From the NCBI GenBank assembly GCA_964439435.1, contig CAYTOF010000009.1, positions 1-46,089 on the forward strand: a DNA stretch of 46,089 nt. Reading direction: 5' to 3'. The stretch comes from CAYTOF01 sp964439435. Its GTDB lineage: Bacteria > Bacillota > Clostridia > Oscillospirales > QAMX01. Below the pieces are notes generated by a model. That model was not told where the DNA came from, searched no databases, and saw nothing but the letters and a program-made list of their open reading frames with translations. This document shows positions 25,941 to 33,779 of this stretch, piece after piece (the stretch's first letter is position 1; every line of letters begins with the position of its first letter). Both the position numbers and the translations under genes were made by a program.

Positions 25941-25990
25941 TAATATTCAGAGTTTCTATTTTAGTGATAAAATAGAAACTCTGAATATTA
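25941..25990. terminator. Perfect 23-bp inverted repeat closing the operon
   Basis: Arms 25941-25963 and 25968-25990 are exact complements around GTGA. The last bases form the stop codon of the minus-strand gene at 25988-27859. No U-tract follows on either strand, but stability and position between convergent genes suggest a shared terminator. The 25792-25940 stretch holds no gene. Confidence 0.7.
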
Positions 25991-27859
25991 TATCCCAAAG
26001 GATTTGACGTTTCTGATATAATATACCCTCTCCTCGATGGGTTCCTCCACATCTTGCATATCCGGCGTATTTGGATGGGTTTCAATATTGGGGAGATATC
26101 TAAAAGCCTTGGTGCGCAAAACAAGTCTCTCCAAAGAGTATACCTTTTGTTTCATTTTATATATCGCAGAGGCGCTCTCTGAATTGTCTAAACTCACAGA
26201 GAAAGCATTTTCCATGCAATCGGCAAGGATTTTTAAACTGTACCATCTTATCTGTGGAGATAGCTTGAAAATTGTCTCTTTGCCATAGCCTTTGTGTATC
26301 CACAAGCTGCCCTTGCCTATGAGGAGCCTTAGGGCGGGGGTGCCTTTTTCGTCGGCCAGTTCAATTTCCAAATCCTTTTCATAGTTGCCGCCCACCATAA
26401 AATCAAAGGAGATGCCGATTTTTTCGGATTTTGGGAAAATCCGCATGGCTTTTGCATAATCACAGGGGTCTTTGTCGGCTATTTTAAGGCAGTCTTTTCC
26501 GTCATGCATTTTCATATGCCTGATGGGAGCCCAGATGGGGCTGTAAATGTTCCAGTTTTTTATATAACCGTCTTCACAATCGGAAAAATCATCACTTATA
26601 TGCCCTGAGACACCCCTTGTCAAAGGCACGGGCACCCGTGTGACATATATGTCCTCTTTGTTGACACTGTGGGTCAGCCACATGGCGCCCTTTGGATATT
26701 TTGCATTGCCCTCAAGAATGCCGCGGACGTATTGGGGGCCAAAATCTTTCAGCGCCCCGTCATACCTTTTGGGAGGCACCTCTCCAAATACGACAGCCAA
26801 ATCCTTATATTCAATCCCATCATCAGAAACCGCGGCAACCAAGGGATATCTGTGTTCACTGGCAAGGCTGTTCACATAGGCCATGGCATACTTTCCGTCT
26901 TCTGTCTTCTGCCCCCAGGCTTTGGCGGCGGATGTCACAAAACTGGGTTCGGTTTTTATAGTCCATGTCTTCCCGTTGTCATCGCTTCTGCCAACCTCGG
27001 TGTGTTTCCAAAGCCCAATAACCGTGCTCTCGTCAATGTGATACCAACAAAAACTGGATTTTTTAACAAAGGATGAGACAACGGAGCCGGTTTTGCTCTT
27101 TTTCCCATCGTCTCTTATGTTTTCACTTTTTATGGTCACATACCTGTCCGCGTCGCCGTGTTCTTCTGACCACTGTTGTGTATAGAGGTGATTGGACAAA
27201 AGCTCCTCACAGGCGGCGACAAAACTCTTGTCCGGGGATTTGGTGTAGATGGGAAAGGGCAGTTTGTCTTCGGTCCAACCTGAGTAGTCAAGATAGCGTA
27301 TAAAATAGATAGGCCCCATTTCGCCATTTTCAAAGATCTCCCTTACAACGCGGCCAAGGCCATAATTTTGCCACGGGCGAATGGATTTTTCCGGCGAATG
27401 CCCATAAAACCCGCTGACAAAGAGCTTTCCGTCGGCAGATTGATAAAATCCCACCCTCTGATGCATATAGCCGTCTGTCTCTTCGGGCACTTCAATCACC
27501 GTGCCGTCATGGCATTTGTATGAACCGGCAGGGATTTTTATCTCCGGGAAAGAGACTTTCGGCCTTTCCCACTGTATTCCGTCTTGAGAGGTGCTTATCA
27601 GGGACATCCCTTGCCCTGTATGCTCACTCTTTGGATTGCACAAATACTGGACATAAAACTTTTCCTTCCAATAGGTGAGCATGGGTCCGTGATTGTAGGT
27701 ATAGCCAAAATTTCCGGAAAAATGAGGGTTTTTCCTGTTGGCTCGCAAAACTTGGTAGTTCGACGCTCCCACCACATATTTTAAACCGCCATCATGGCGC
27801 ATCATATCCGCGCTCTCATCTCCGGTATAAAAAGGTGTTTGGAATTTGTTCTCTTTCAC
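25988..27859 (-). CDS. BNR/Asp-box beta-propeller protein (sialidase-like)
   Basis: A 623-residue protein whose first two thirds form a propeller like that of exo-sialidases. Asp-box elements are STSQDGIQW (about 95), SDDNGKTW (about 295) and AVSDDGIEY (about 348). The C-terminal third (from about residue 420) is a beta-sandwich with SISFDFMVGG-like strands, probably a carbohydrate-binding or LamG-like module. No signal peptide is seen. The GTG start at 27859 follows AAGGAG by six bases; an ATG 13 codons upstream has no ribosome binding site. The full set of sialidase catalytic residues (Arg triad, Tyr/Glu pair) was not found with certainty, so another glycosidase activity is possible. It lies directly beyond the end of the defence operon, with normal base composition. 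Confidence 0.65.
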   Translation of the reverse strand: MKENKFQTPFYTGDESADMMRHDGGLKYVVGASNYQVLRANRKNPHFSGNFGYTYNHGPMLTYWKEKFYVQYLCNPKSEHTGQGMSLISTSQDGIQWERPKVSFPEIKIPAGSYKCHDGTVIEVPEETDGYMHQRVGFYQSADGKLFVSGFYGHSPEKSIRPWQNYGLGRVVREIFENGEMGPIYFIRYLDYSGWTEDKLPFPIYTKSPDKSFVAACEELLSNHLYTQQWSEEHGDADRYVTIKSENIRDDGKKSKTGSVVSSFVKKSSFCWYHIDESTVIGLWKHTEVGRSDDNGKTWTIKTEPSFVTSAAKAWGQKTEDGKYAMAYVNSLASEHRYPLVAAVSDDGIEYKDLAVVFGEVPPKRYDGALKDFGPQYVRGILEGNAKYPKGAMWLTHSVNKEDIYVTRVPVPLTRGVSGHISDDFSDCEDGYIKNWNIYSPIWAPIRHMKMHDGKDCLKIADKDPCDYAKAMRIFPKSEKIGISFDFMVGGNYEKDLEIELADEKGTPALRLLIGKGSLWIHKGYGKETIFKLSPQIRWYSLKILADCMENAFSVSLDNSESASAIYKMKQKVYSLERLVLRTKAFRYLPNIETHPNTPDMQDVEEPIEERVYYIRNVKSFGI

Positions 27860-28026
27860 AGCGTTCTCCTTACAAATATCGTTAAAATTCATGCATTGAT
27901 AATAAATCTCGACATGTACCGCCACAAGTGATGGTTATAGTATAGCATATATTCCGACAAAAAGTGGAAAATCATCAGAGTACTTTTAACATGTTAAACC
28001 CAAAGCGATGAATCCATGAGATAAAC

Positions 28027-28071
28027 ATATCCCGTATACAGTATGTCCGCGACATTCTGTATACGGGATAT
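28027..28071. terminator. Long hairpin downstream of the SDR gene
   Basis: ATATCCCGTATACAGTATGT (28027-28046) pairs with 28052-28071, one mismatch, 5-base loop. On the minus strand GTTTATCTC follows. It probably ends the acyl-CoA synthetase/SDR operon. Confidence 0.7.
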
Positions 28072-28108
28072 TCTCATCTTCTCTCATCTGCCCGGTCGGC
28101 AAAAATCC

Positions 28109-29113
28109 TTACAGCGGTTCGGGTGCCACTCTCTTTCCCTGCAGCCAGTAAATGGTGTCTGTAATTGTATTTTTCATGTCTCGCGGGAAATAACCGAGCT
28201 TTTTCGTGGCCTTTTCATGGGTGAAATAGCCGTTGCTCTCCAGTGTGTGAAGAGCGTATTCGGTAAAAATCGGTCTTTTCTTGGTCAGCTTGGCAATGCC
28301 CTCAAAGATGGGAACCGCCATTTTGGCCAGCCTCAAGGGAACGCAGACCTTTTTCTTTCCGTGCATGGTAGTGCGCATATACTCCATAAGCTCTCTTATT
28401 GTGAAATACTGATTGGAAAGAATGTAGCATTCGCCCGTCTCGCCCTTGTCCACTGCGGCAATACAGCCCTTAGCCACGTCCCGCACATCCACAAAGTCAT
28501 ATCCCCCCGTCACGCCGGCGGGCAATTTGCCCATGATATAGTTTTTGATAAACTGAATCATGTGGTTGTTGCCGGAATCATAGGGACCGAGTATGCCCGA
28601 TGGGTGTACGATGACAGCGTCCAGCCCTTGTTTCACCGCGTTCAACACAGCTTGCGAGGCCTCCGCCTTTGTCTTCGCATACGCCCCATGGACTGCATCC
28701 TTGGAAAACTCAGCCACCTCTCTGATCTCCGATAGGTCGGACTTTTCGGGTATGGCATGCACAGAGCTGACATACAAAAGCCGATGCACATTGTATTGTA
28801 GGCTTTTTTCGATGACATTGTGTGTGCCCATGACATTGACATTGTACAAAGCGGGCGTGATTTCCTCAGCTATACTGATGATGCCCGCCGCATGTATGAC
28901 AACGACCTCATAACCTTCTGTGTCGGCAAAAACAGTGTCGAGAGAGTCAGTGTTTGTTACATCGCCTTTGATATAGGTAATGTTTTTGTCATCTTTGCCT
29001 GTTTCTGTGGGCAGGATCAAGCCGCGAATGTGGCAGTCCGTGTTTTTCAGATATTTTATGATTGTGCTTGCCAGGTGACCTTTTGCTCCTGTTATGATGT
29101 ATAAACGTTTCAT
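28109..29113 (-). CDS. NAD-dependent epimerase/dehydratase (extended SDR)
   Basis: A 334-residue extended short-chain dehydrogenase. It has the nucleotide-binding TGAKGHLA at the N-terminus, KGDVTN for the next strand, VIHAAG, and the active-site pair in GAYAKTKAEAS (Tyr-x3-Lys) after LLYVSSVHA with its Ser. Such enzymes act on nucleotide sugars, dihydroflavonol-like or sterol-type substrates; the VHPSGILGPYD segment is typical of the broad NAD-dependent epimerase family. The ATG follows AAAGGAGGAG. It is 89 bases downstream of the acyl-CoA synthetase gene on the same strand, so they may share a transcript; a small inverted repeat TCCGAT/ATCGGA lies in the gap (29163-29177). Substrate unknown. 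Confidence 0.85.
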   Translation of the reverse strand: MKRLYIITGAKGHLASTIIKYLKNTDCHIRGLILPTETGKDDKNITYIKGDVTNTDSLDTVFADTEGYEVVVIHAAGIISIAEEITPALYNVNVMGTHNVIEKSLQYNVHRLLYVSSVHAIPEKSDLSEIREVAEFSKDAVHGAYAKTKAEASQAVLNAVKQGLDAVIVHPSGILGPYDSGNNHMIQFIKNYIMGKLPAGVTGGYDFVDVRDVAKGCIAAVDKGETGECYILSNQYFTIRELMEYMRTTMHGKKKVCVPLRLAKMAVPIFEGIAKLTKKRPIFTEYALHTLESNGYFTHEKATKKLGYFPRDMKNTITDTIYWLQGKRVAPEPL

Positions 29114-29202
29114 TTATCTCTCCTCCTTTAAAAAGAAGTTGTCACTGTCTTTTTGTTGTTGCTCCGATTTCATCGGAATCTGCAAAGTGCAAAACACCTT
29201 GC

Positions 29203-30897
29203 CTATGTGGCATAGTTTACGCCATAGCGCTTGATTTTTTGTGTTGTTGTCTTTTCGAGCTCGTTCCACAAAACCTCGACAATGTGGATTTTTTTGTATG
29301 AGGGCAGCTTGTCATTCACGCGTTCCACCGCGGCATGCACGATTGCGTAGATATCCTCTTTTTGCGGCATGTTGTTTTGCAGATAGCTGATGACAAAGCT
29401 TTGGTTTGGAAAAATCTTTGCCTTGACGGCGGTATATCCGCGGTTGTCACTGACACCAAGGATAAGCGCCTCTGCCACAACAGCCTCTTCCGAGAGCCGC
29501 TCTTCCAGCTCCTCGGGGTATATGTTTTTGCCGCCCTCCGTCACGATGACGTTTTTCTTTCTGCCCGTGATATAGACAAAACCGTCTTTGTCCATCTTGC
29601 CGAGATCCCCCGTGTGGAAAAAGCCGTTTTTTATAACTTCGGCGGTGGCCTCAGGGTCGTTATAATACTCGAGCATGATGTTGTCGCCCTTGGCGATGAT
29701 CTCGCCGATGCCCTCGCTGTTTGCCTCATGTATCCTGATTTCAACTCCGGGGATGGGCAAACCCACAGAATGGGGATTTATATAAAAATCGTTGTTTCCT
29801 GTCAGAAGAGGGGAGCACTCAGTCAACCCATATCCTTGATATGTCCTTATACCCAGAGTGCAAAAAGCTTCGACAACTTCGGGCTTGACTGCCGCCGCCC
29901 CGACGATGAGCATGTCCAGCTTTCCGCCCAGGGAGGCTTTGACCTTCTTTTTTATGATATATCTCATATAGAAAGGAAGCTTTAGCAGCAGCTCGTTAAA
30001 TCCCAGCTCTTTGCTGTCTTTTTTATACTTTGCAGGGAGTTTTTCGCGCACCATGCGCTCTATCTTGCCGAGCATGACATCCAAAAGACGCGGAACGGCT
30101 ATGACAACACTGGGGCTAAACTCCTCGATGTTTTGTGCGATTTGCTTGAGGCCCTCGCTGTAGGAGATCTTTCCGCCGCTCGAAAGCAAGAGCAAATGCC
30201 CGATGGTGGATTCATAGGTGTGGTGCAGCGGCAGTATGGACAGGGTGTGTCGCGTGCGGTCCACTTTGACTATCTGAGCAATGGAGGCGATGTTGACACA
30301 GATGTTTTTCTGTGACAGGCACACGCCCTTGGAGCTGCCCGTCGTCCCCGATGTGAAAATCAAAACACTCAATCTGTTTTCGTCTATCTCCATGGTGTCG
30401 ATTTCACGCATGCCTGATGCATAAAGCAAGCTGCCGTCACTCAAAAGTTCACGGATCGAACCTTGTCCATCTTTATTGAGCCGAAACATCTCAGGTTTTT
30501 CTTGCATGAGCGGGGAGATGCTGTTCAAAATATCAGCATCGGCAATCACAGCACAGCATTTGCCGTATTCTATAAATTCAACGATGTCTTGCGGAGACAG
30601 TTCCTTGTCTATCGGCACGGCAATGCCAATGGTGGCAGCAGCGAGATAGGACAGAATCCATGTGTAGTTGTTGGCGCCTATCACGGCTATCTTTTCGCCC
30701 GCACAACCCATGGCCAAAAACTTGGTGCAAAGGTGTTGGTAGTCTTTTTTAAACTCATCATATGTGATGTTTTGGTTTTTCAAAACAAATGCATTCTCTT
30801 TTTTGTGCTTTCTTGAGCTCTCATACACCAGTTGTCGAAAGTCTTTAACAGTTTTGACAGGATAAAATTGTTTCAAATAATTTTCATAGACGCTCAT
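29203..30897 (-). CDS. AMP-binding long-chain acyl-CoA synthetase-like ligase
   Basis: A 564-residue adenylate-forming enzyme that activates a carboxylic acid as acyl-AMP and usually transfers it to CoA. The P-loop-like core is LIFTSGTTGSSKG; LPLHHTYE, YQGYGLTECSP, and HTGDLGKMDKDGFVYITGR follow, and TEGGKNIYPEELE leads to the C-terminal catalytic Lys region. Length is standard for the long-chain fatty acid-CoA ligase branch. No signal peptide or membrane segment is present. The start ATG follows AAGGGAG. A palindrome overlapping the promoter may bind a regulator. With the SDR gene downstream it could form part of a lipid or secondary-metabolite route; substrate unknown. Confidence 0.88.
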   Translation of the reverse strand: MSVYENYLKQFYPVKTVKDFRQLVYESSRKHKKENAFVLKNQNITYDEFKKDYQHLCTKFLAMGCAGEKIAVIGANNYTWILSYLAAATIGIAVPIDKELSPQDIVEFIEYGKCCAVIADADILNSISPLMQEKPEMFRLNKDGQGSIRELLSDGSLLYASGMREIDTMEIDENRLSVLIFTSGTTGSSKGVCLSQKNICVNIASIAQIVKVDRTRHTLSILPLHHTYESTIGHLLLLSSGGKISYSEGLKQIAQNIEEFSPSVVIAVPRLLDVMLGKIERMVREKLPAKYKKDSKELGFNELLLKLPFYMRYIIKKKVKASLGGKLDMLIVGAAAVKPEVVEAFCTLGIRTYQGYGLTECSPLLTGNNDFYINPHSVGLPIPGVEIRIHEANSEGIGEIIAKGDNIMLEYYNDPEATAEVIKNGFFHTGDLGKMDKDGFVYITGRKKNVIVTEGGKNIYPEELEERLSEEAVVAEALILGVSDNRGYTAVKAKIFPNQSFVISYLQNNMPQKEDIYAIVHAAVERVNDKLPSYKKIHIVEVLWNELEKTTTQKIKRYGVNYAT

Positions 30898-30961
30898 TGG
30901 CGCTTCTCCCTTGTGGCTGTAAAATATTTTCTCGCAACGGTGATACCTTATCTCATATACT

Positions 30962-31015
30962 ATTATAACCGTGTTGAGAATCGAGTTCGTAAACTAAAAT
31001 TGTGGATTAGTTTAC
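30962..31015 (-). promoter_or_regulatory. Promoter and operator-like palindrome of the acyl-CoA synthetase gene
   Basis: A TATAAT on the minus strand (30967-30962) lies upstream of the gene. GTAAACTA (30989-30996) and TAGTTTAC (31008-31015) form a perfect 8-bp inverted repeat with an 11-base spacer, overlapping the expected -35 place. A further GTTTAC follows at 31021-31026. A TetR- or FadR-like repressor site is a fair guess. Confidence 0.5.
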
Positions 31016-31031
31016 CTTGGGTTTACTATAT

Positions 31032-31064
31032 AAAAAGAGCAAAGCCTGCGGTTTTGCTCTTTAA
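31032..31064 (-). terminator. Rho-independent terminator of the two-component operon
   Basis: AAAGAGCAAA.CC/GG.TTTGCTCTTT stem with a 4-base loop. Read on the minus strand it is followed by TTTTTATATAG, directly after the histidine kinase gene. Confidence 0.85.
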
Positions 31065-31081
31065 AAAGGTTTGAGACGATC

Positions 31082-32125
31082 TCATTTGGGCAAAGTCACG
31101 ATGAATTCGCTGCCGGAACCCGGCTCGCTTTTCACTTCGATGTTGCCGTTGCACAGCTCAACAATGCGCTTTGCGATGGCAAGTCCGAGCCCGAGGCCCT
31201 TGACAGAATGTGAGCCGTCGACCTGATAATAGGGGTCAAAGATGCGCTCCAGCGTTTTTTGGTCTATGCCTTGACCGGTGTCGGCTATTTTGACAGTGAT
31301 ATTTTCATCGTCTTCTGAAACGATGACAGATATCTCCCCGCCGATGGGAGTGAACTTGATGGCATTGCCAAGCAAGTTCAGCCACAGATGTTGCATCAGT
31401 TCCTTATTTCCACGATATTTTGTCGGCGGAAACTCGCCGTTGAACTCTATTTTTTTCTCAAGCCATTGCTTGGATAAAATGATGGAGCACTGTTGCAGTT
31501 GGTCGCTCAGAGAATAGCTTTCGACATCGCTCACAATCTGCTGTGTCTGCAATTTGGAGAGAAGCATGGTGCTGCTGGAAAGATTTGAAAGCCGTGTTGA
31601 TTCGTCCACAATAATTTTCAAATACTCAATCTGCTTTTCTCGCGGGAGGTCTTTTTCGATCAAAAGCGATGCAAAGCCATTTATAGAGGCGATTGGTGTC
31701 TTGTATTCGTGGGAATAGTTGTTGATAAAGTCGTTTCTGAGCATCTGCACGCTCTGCAGTTCTGCGCTCATCTTGTTAAAGTCCTCATAGACCTCAATCA
31801 GCGCATCTTTTTTGCTGATGGTTATTTTGGCGTTGAAATCACCCCCGGCAATCTTTTGAATCCCCTCAGAGAGGGTTTCGACTTCTTTTAATCTCCTTTT
31901 ATAGACCATCGAGTTGGAGATGATGGACACGACTGCGAGCAGACCAAATGTCCCGAGGTTTTGGTACATGGCGCTCTCGTAGATGTTTTCGATTTTTGCC
32001 ACATCACTGACAAGCCATGTCAGCAACATATACGCCGCGACCGCCGTGAAGATAAAAATGATAGACTGCATGACAATTTGAGGAATTATTCGTCTTGTAA
32101 ATTGCTGATGAGTTTTCTTTGCCAT
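31082..32125 (-). CDS. Sensor histidine kinase
   Basis: A 347-residue membrane kinase. Two membrane segments (about 15-40 and 55-75) with only a short extracytoplasmic loop, a HAMP-like stretch (ETLSEGIQKIAGGDFNAKI), the H-box NNYSHEYKTPIASI with the phosphorylated His near residue 139, the N-box LWLNLLGNAIKF, and the G boxes IADTGQGID and VKGLGLGLAIAK. The short outer loop suggests it senses something in or at the membrane. It starts two bases after the stop of the response regulator gene, after GGGAGAA, so the two are coupled. The signal is unknown; the glycyl radical enzyme genes upstream on the same strand are possible partners. Confidence 0.93.
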   Translation of the reverse strand: MAKKTHQQFTRRIIPQIVMQSIIFIFTAVAAYMLLTWLVSDVAKIENIYESAMYQNLGTFGLLAVVSIISNSMVYKRRLKEVETLSEGIQKIAGGDFNAKITISKKDALIEVYEDFNKMSAELQSVQMLRNDFINNYSHEYKTPIASINGFASLLIEKDLPREKQIEYLKIIVDESTRLSNLSSSTMLLSKLQTQQIVSDVESYSLSDQLQQCSIILSKQWLEKKIEFNGEFPPTKYRGNKELMQHLWLNLLGNAIKFTPIGGEISVIVSEDDENITVKIADTGQGIDQKTLERIFDPYYQVDGSHSVKGLGLGLAIAKRIVELCNGNIEVKSEPGSGSEFIVTLPK

Positions 32126-32127
32126 AT

Positions 32128-32802
32128 CTATTCTCCCGCAATATCAGCCCTGTAGCCAAGCCCTCTGATTGTGACAATGCTAAAGCTCTCAATGTTTTTC
32201 AGCTTGTTTCGTATTCTGCTTATATGTGTTTTCACTGTATCTTCGCCGCTCTCGGCGTTCACGCCCCAGATGCTGTCCAGCAGCTGTTCTTTTGAAAAGA
32301 TCTGGTCGGGGTAGGAGAGCAGTCTGAAAAGTAGGTCAAATTCTCTTCTGGGAAACTCTATATACTCCGTGTCTGTATAGACGGCGTATTTCTCCGAGTC
32401 AATCGTCACATCGTCGATGACAATTTTTTTCTCTTTGGCAATATTGGCTCGCCGCAGCAGGGCATCAACCCGCCATATGAGCTCATCACTGCTAAAGGGC
32501 TTTGTCATATAGTCATCAGCTCCCAAGGAAAAACCGCGTTGCTTGTCTCCGAGGGTCTCCTTTGCTGTCAGCAAAAGAAAGGGCATTGAAAATCCCTCTT
32601 CCCGCAGTTTTTTCAAAAGCTCAAATCCATCCATACGCGGCATCATGATGTCCGCGACAACAAGATCGATATTGCCTCCATAGATGATTTCGAAGGCCTC
32701 AATGCCATCACTTGCACAGACCACATTGTATTTGTCTTCCAATCTGGCAGCCGTCAGCAAACGCATGTTTTTTTCGTCTTCTACAATCAATATAGTAGCC
32801 AT
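32128..32802 (-). CDS. OmpR/PhoB-family response regulator
   Basis: A 224-residue regulator. The receiver domain (ILIVEDEKNMR, phosphorylation Asp51 in VVADIMMPRMDG, switch Lys in YMTKPF) is followed by a winged-helix DNA-binding domain (FPRREFDLLFRLLSYPDQIF, and VKTHISRIRNKL). The ATG at 32802 lies eight bases after AGGAGG; a GTG three codons earlier overlaps that site. Partner of the histidine kinase at 31082-32125. The gap to the activase gene upstream is 47 bases with no clear terminator, so read-through from the glycyl radical operon is possible. Confidence 0.93.
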   Translation of the reverse strand: MATILIVEDEKNMRLLTAARLEDKYNVVCASDGIEAFEIIYGGNIDLVVADIMMPRMDGFELLKKLREEGFSMPFLLLTAKETLGDKQRGFSLGADDYMTKPFSSDELIWRVDALLRRANIAKEKKIVIDDVTIDSEKYAVYTDTEYIEFPRREFDLLFRLLSYPDQIFSKEQLLDSIWGVNAESGEDTVKTHISRIRNKLKNIESFSIVTIRGLGYRADIAGE

Positions 32803-32849
32803 TGTAAACACCTCCTGTCAGAACTAGTGTGAGGGGATAAGGCTTTATT

Positions 32850-33779
32850 TCAAAGGACAATGGGAATTCCTGTCTTTTTCATCAAGAAATCTCGGTAACT
32901 CACAAGCTTTTCTTCTTGGGGCTTTGAAAAAACTCTGCAAGCTGCTCCGATGCTCCTTGCTTTGCCGCACCCAAGGTCGTGATAGGGGAGCAAATCTATT
33001 TGGTATATACAGGAAAATTGCATAACAAGATCGGCAATGGCGCCGATGTGTTCCATGCTGTCGTTGACCTCCTCTATCAGAGGGCAACGCAGAATAACGG
33101 GCTTGTTCATTTCCTGCAGCAGTGAAATGCTCTCCTCAAACTGCCCCATTGAAAGGCCTGTCCAATCACGGAGTGCAACCTCGTCGCTGTGCTTGTAGTC
33201 GAGGAGCACCAAATCCGCAAGAGAAAAGAGGAGCTTGCGGGCCTTGAAATCCCCGGCACCTGAGGTTTCAAGGCAGGTGTGGACACCGTGCTCCTTCAAC
33301 GCGGATAACAAAGCCGCTGCAAATTCGGGTTGCTGCAAAACCTCGCCTCCGGAGAGCGTCACTCCGCCGTTGGAGCTTTGGTAATAGGGGATGTCACGCA
33401 GGGCTTCTTCCAGCACTTTGGCAACACTTGTATATTTACCGATGAGTGCCAAAGCACCGCTTGGGCACACTTTCACACACTGCCCACATTGTATACAATG
33501 AGAAAAGTCAAAAGCATGAACTCCTTCGTCCATGAAGTGGCAGCCCTCAGGGCATATGTCTACACACCTGCCACAGGAGATGCAGTTTGCTTCAAGACAA
33601 GACATCTCCGGCAGCGGAGTCAAGCTTTCGGGGTTGTGACACCATGGGCAGCGCAGAGGGCAACCTTTTAAAAAGACAACCGTTCGAATGCCGGGGCCGT
33701 CATCCATGCAGAAGCGGGTGATGTCGAAAACGACACCGCTTGGCGAATTTAAATTTACACAGTCTGTCATTCTGATCAA
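32850..33779 (-). CDS. Glycyl radical enzyme activase (radical SAM)
   Basis: A 309-residue activating enzyme that makes the glycyl radical in its partner, using S-adenosylmethionine. The radical SAM motif is CPLRCPWC (Cys 40, 44, 47), followed by HNPES. Two extra [4Fe-4S] ferredoxin-type clusters follow: CLEANCISCGRCVDICPEGC and CIQCGQCVKVCPSGA, typical of activases for glycerol dehydratase-like and related enzymes rather than of plain PFL activase. GGVTLSGGE and ETSG are further family marks. The TTG start overlaps the stop of the glycyl radical enzyme gene and follows GGAG by seven bases; the ATG three codons later is the alternative. Confidence 0.93.
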   Translation of the reverse strand: MIRMTDCVNLNSPSGVVFDITRFCMDDGPGIRTVVFLKGCPLRCPWCHNPESLTPLPEMSCLEANCISCGRCVDICPEGCHFMDEGVHAFDFSHCIQCGQCVKVCPSGALALIGKYTSVAKVLEEALRDIPYYQSSNGGVTLSGGEVLQQPEFAAALLSALKEHGVHTCLETSGAGDFKARKLLFSLADLVLLDYKHSDEVALRDWTGLSMGQFEESISLLQEMNKPVILRCPLIEEVNDSMEHIGAIADLVMQFSCIYQIDLLPYHDLGCGKARSIGAACRVFSKPQEEKLVSYRDFLMKKTGIPIVL

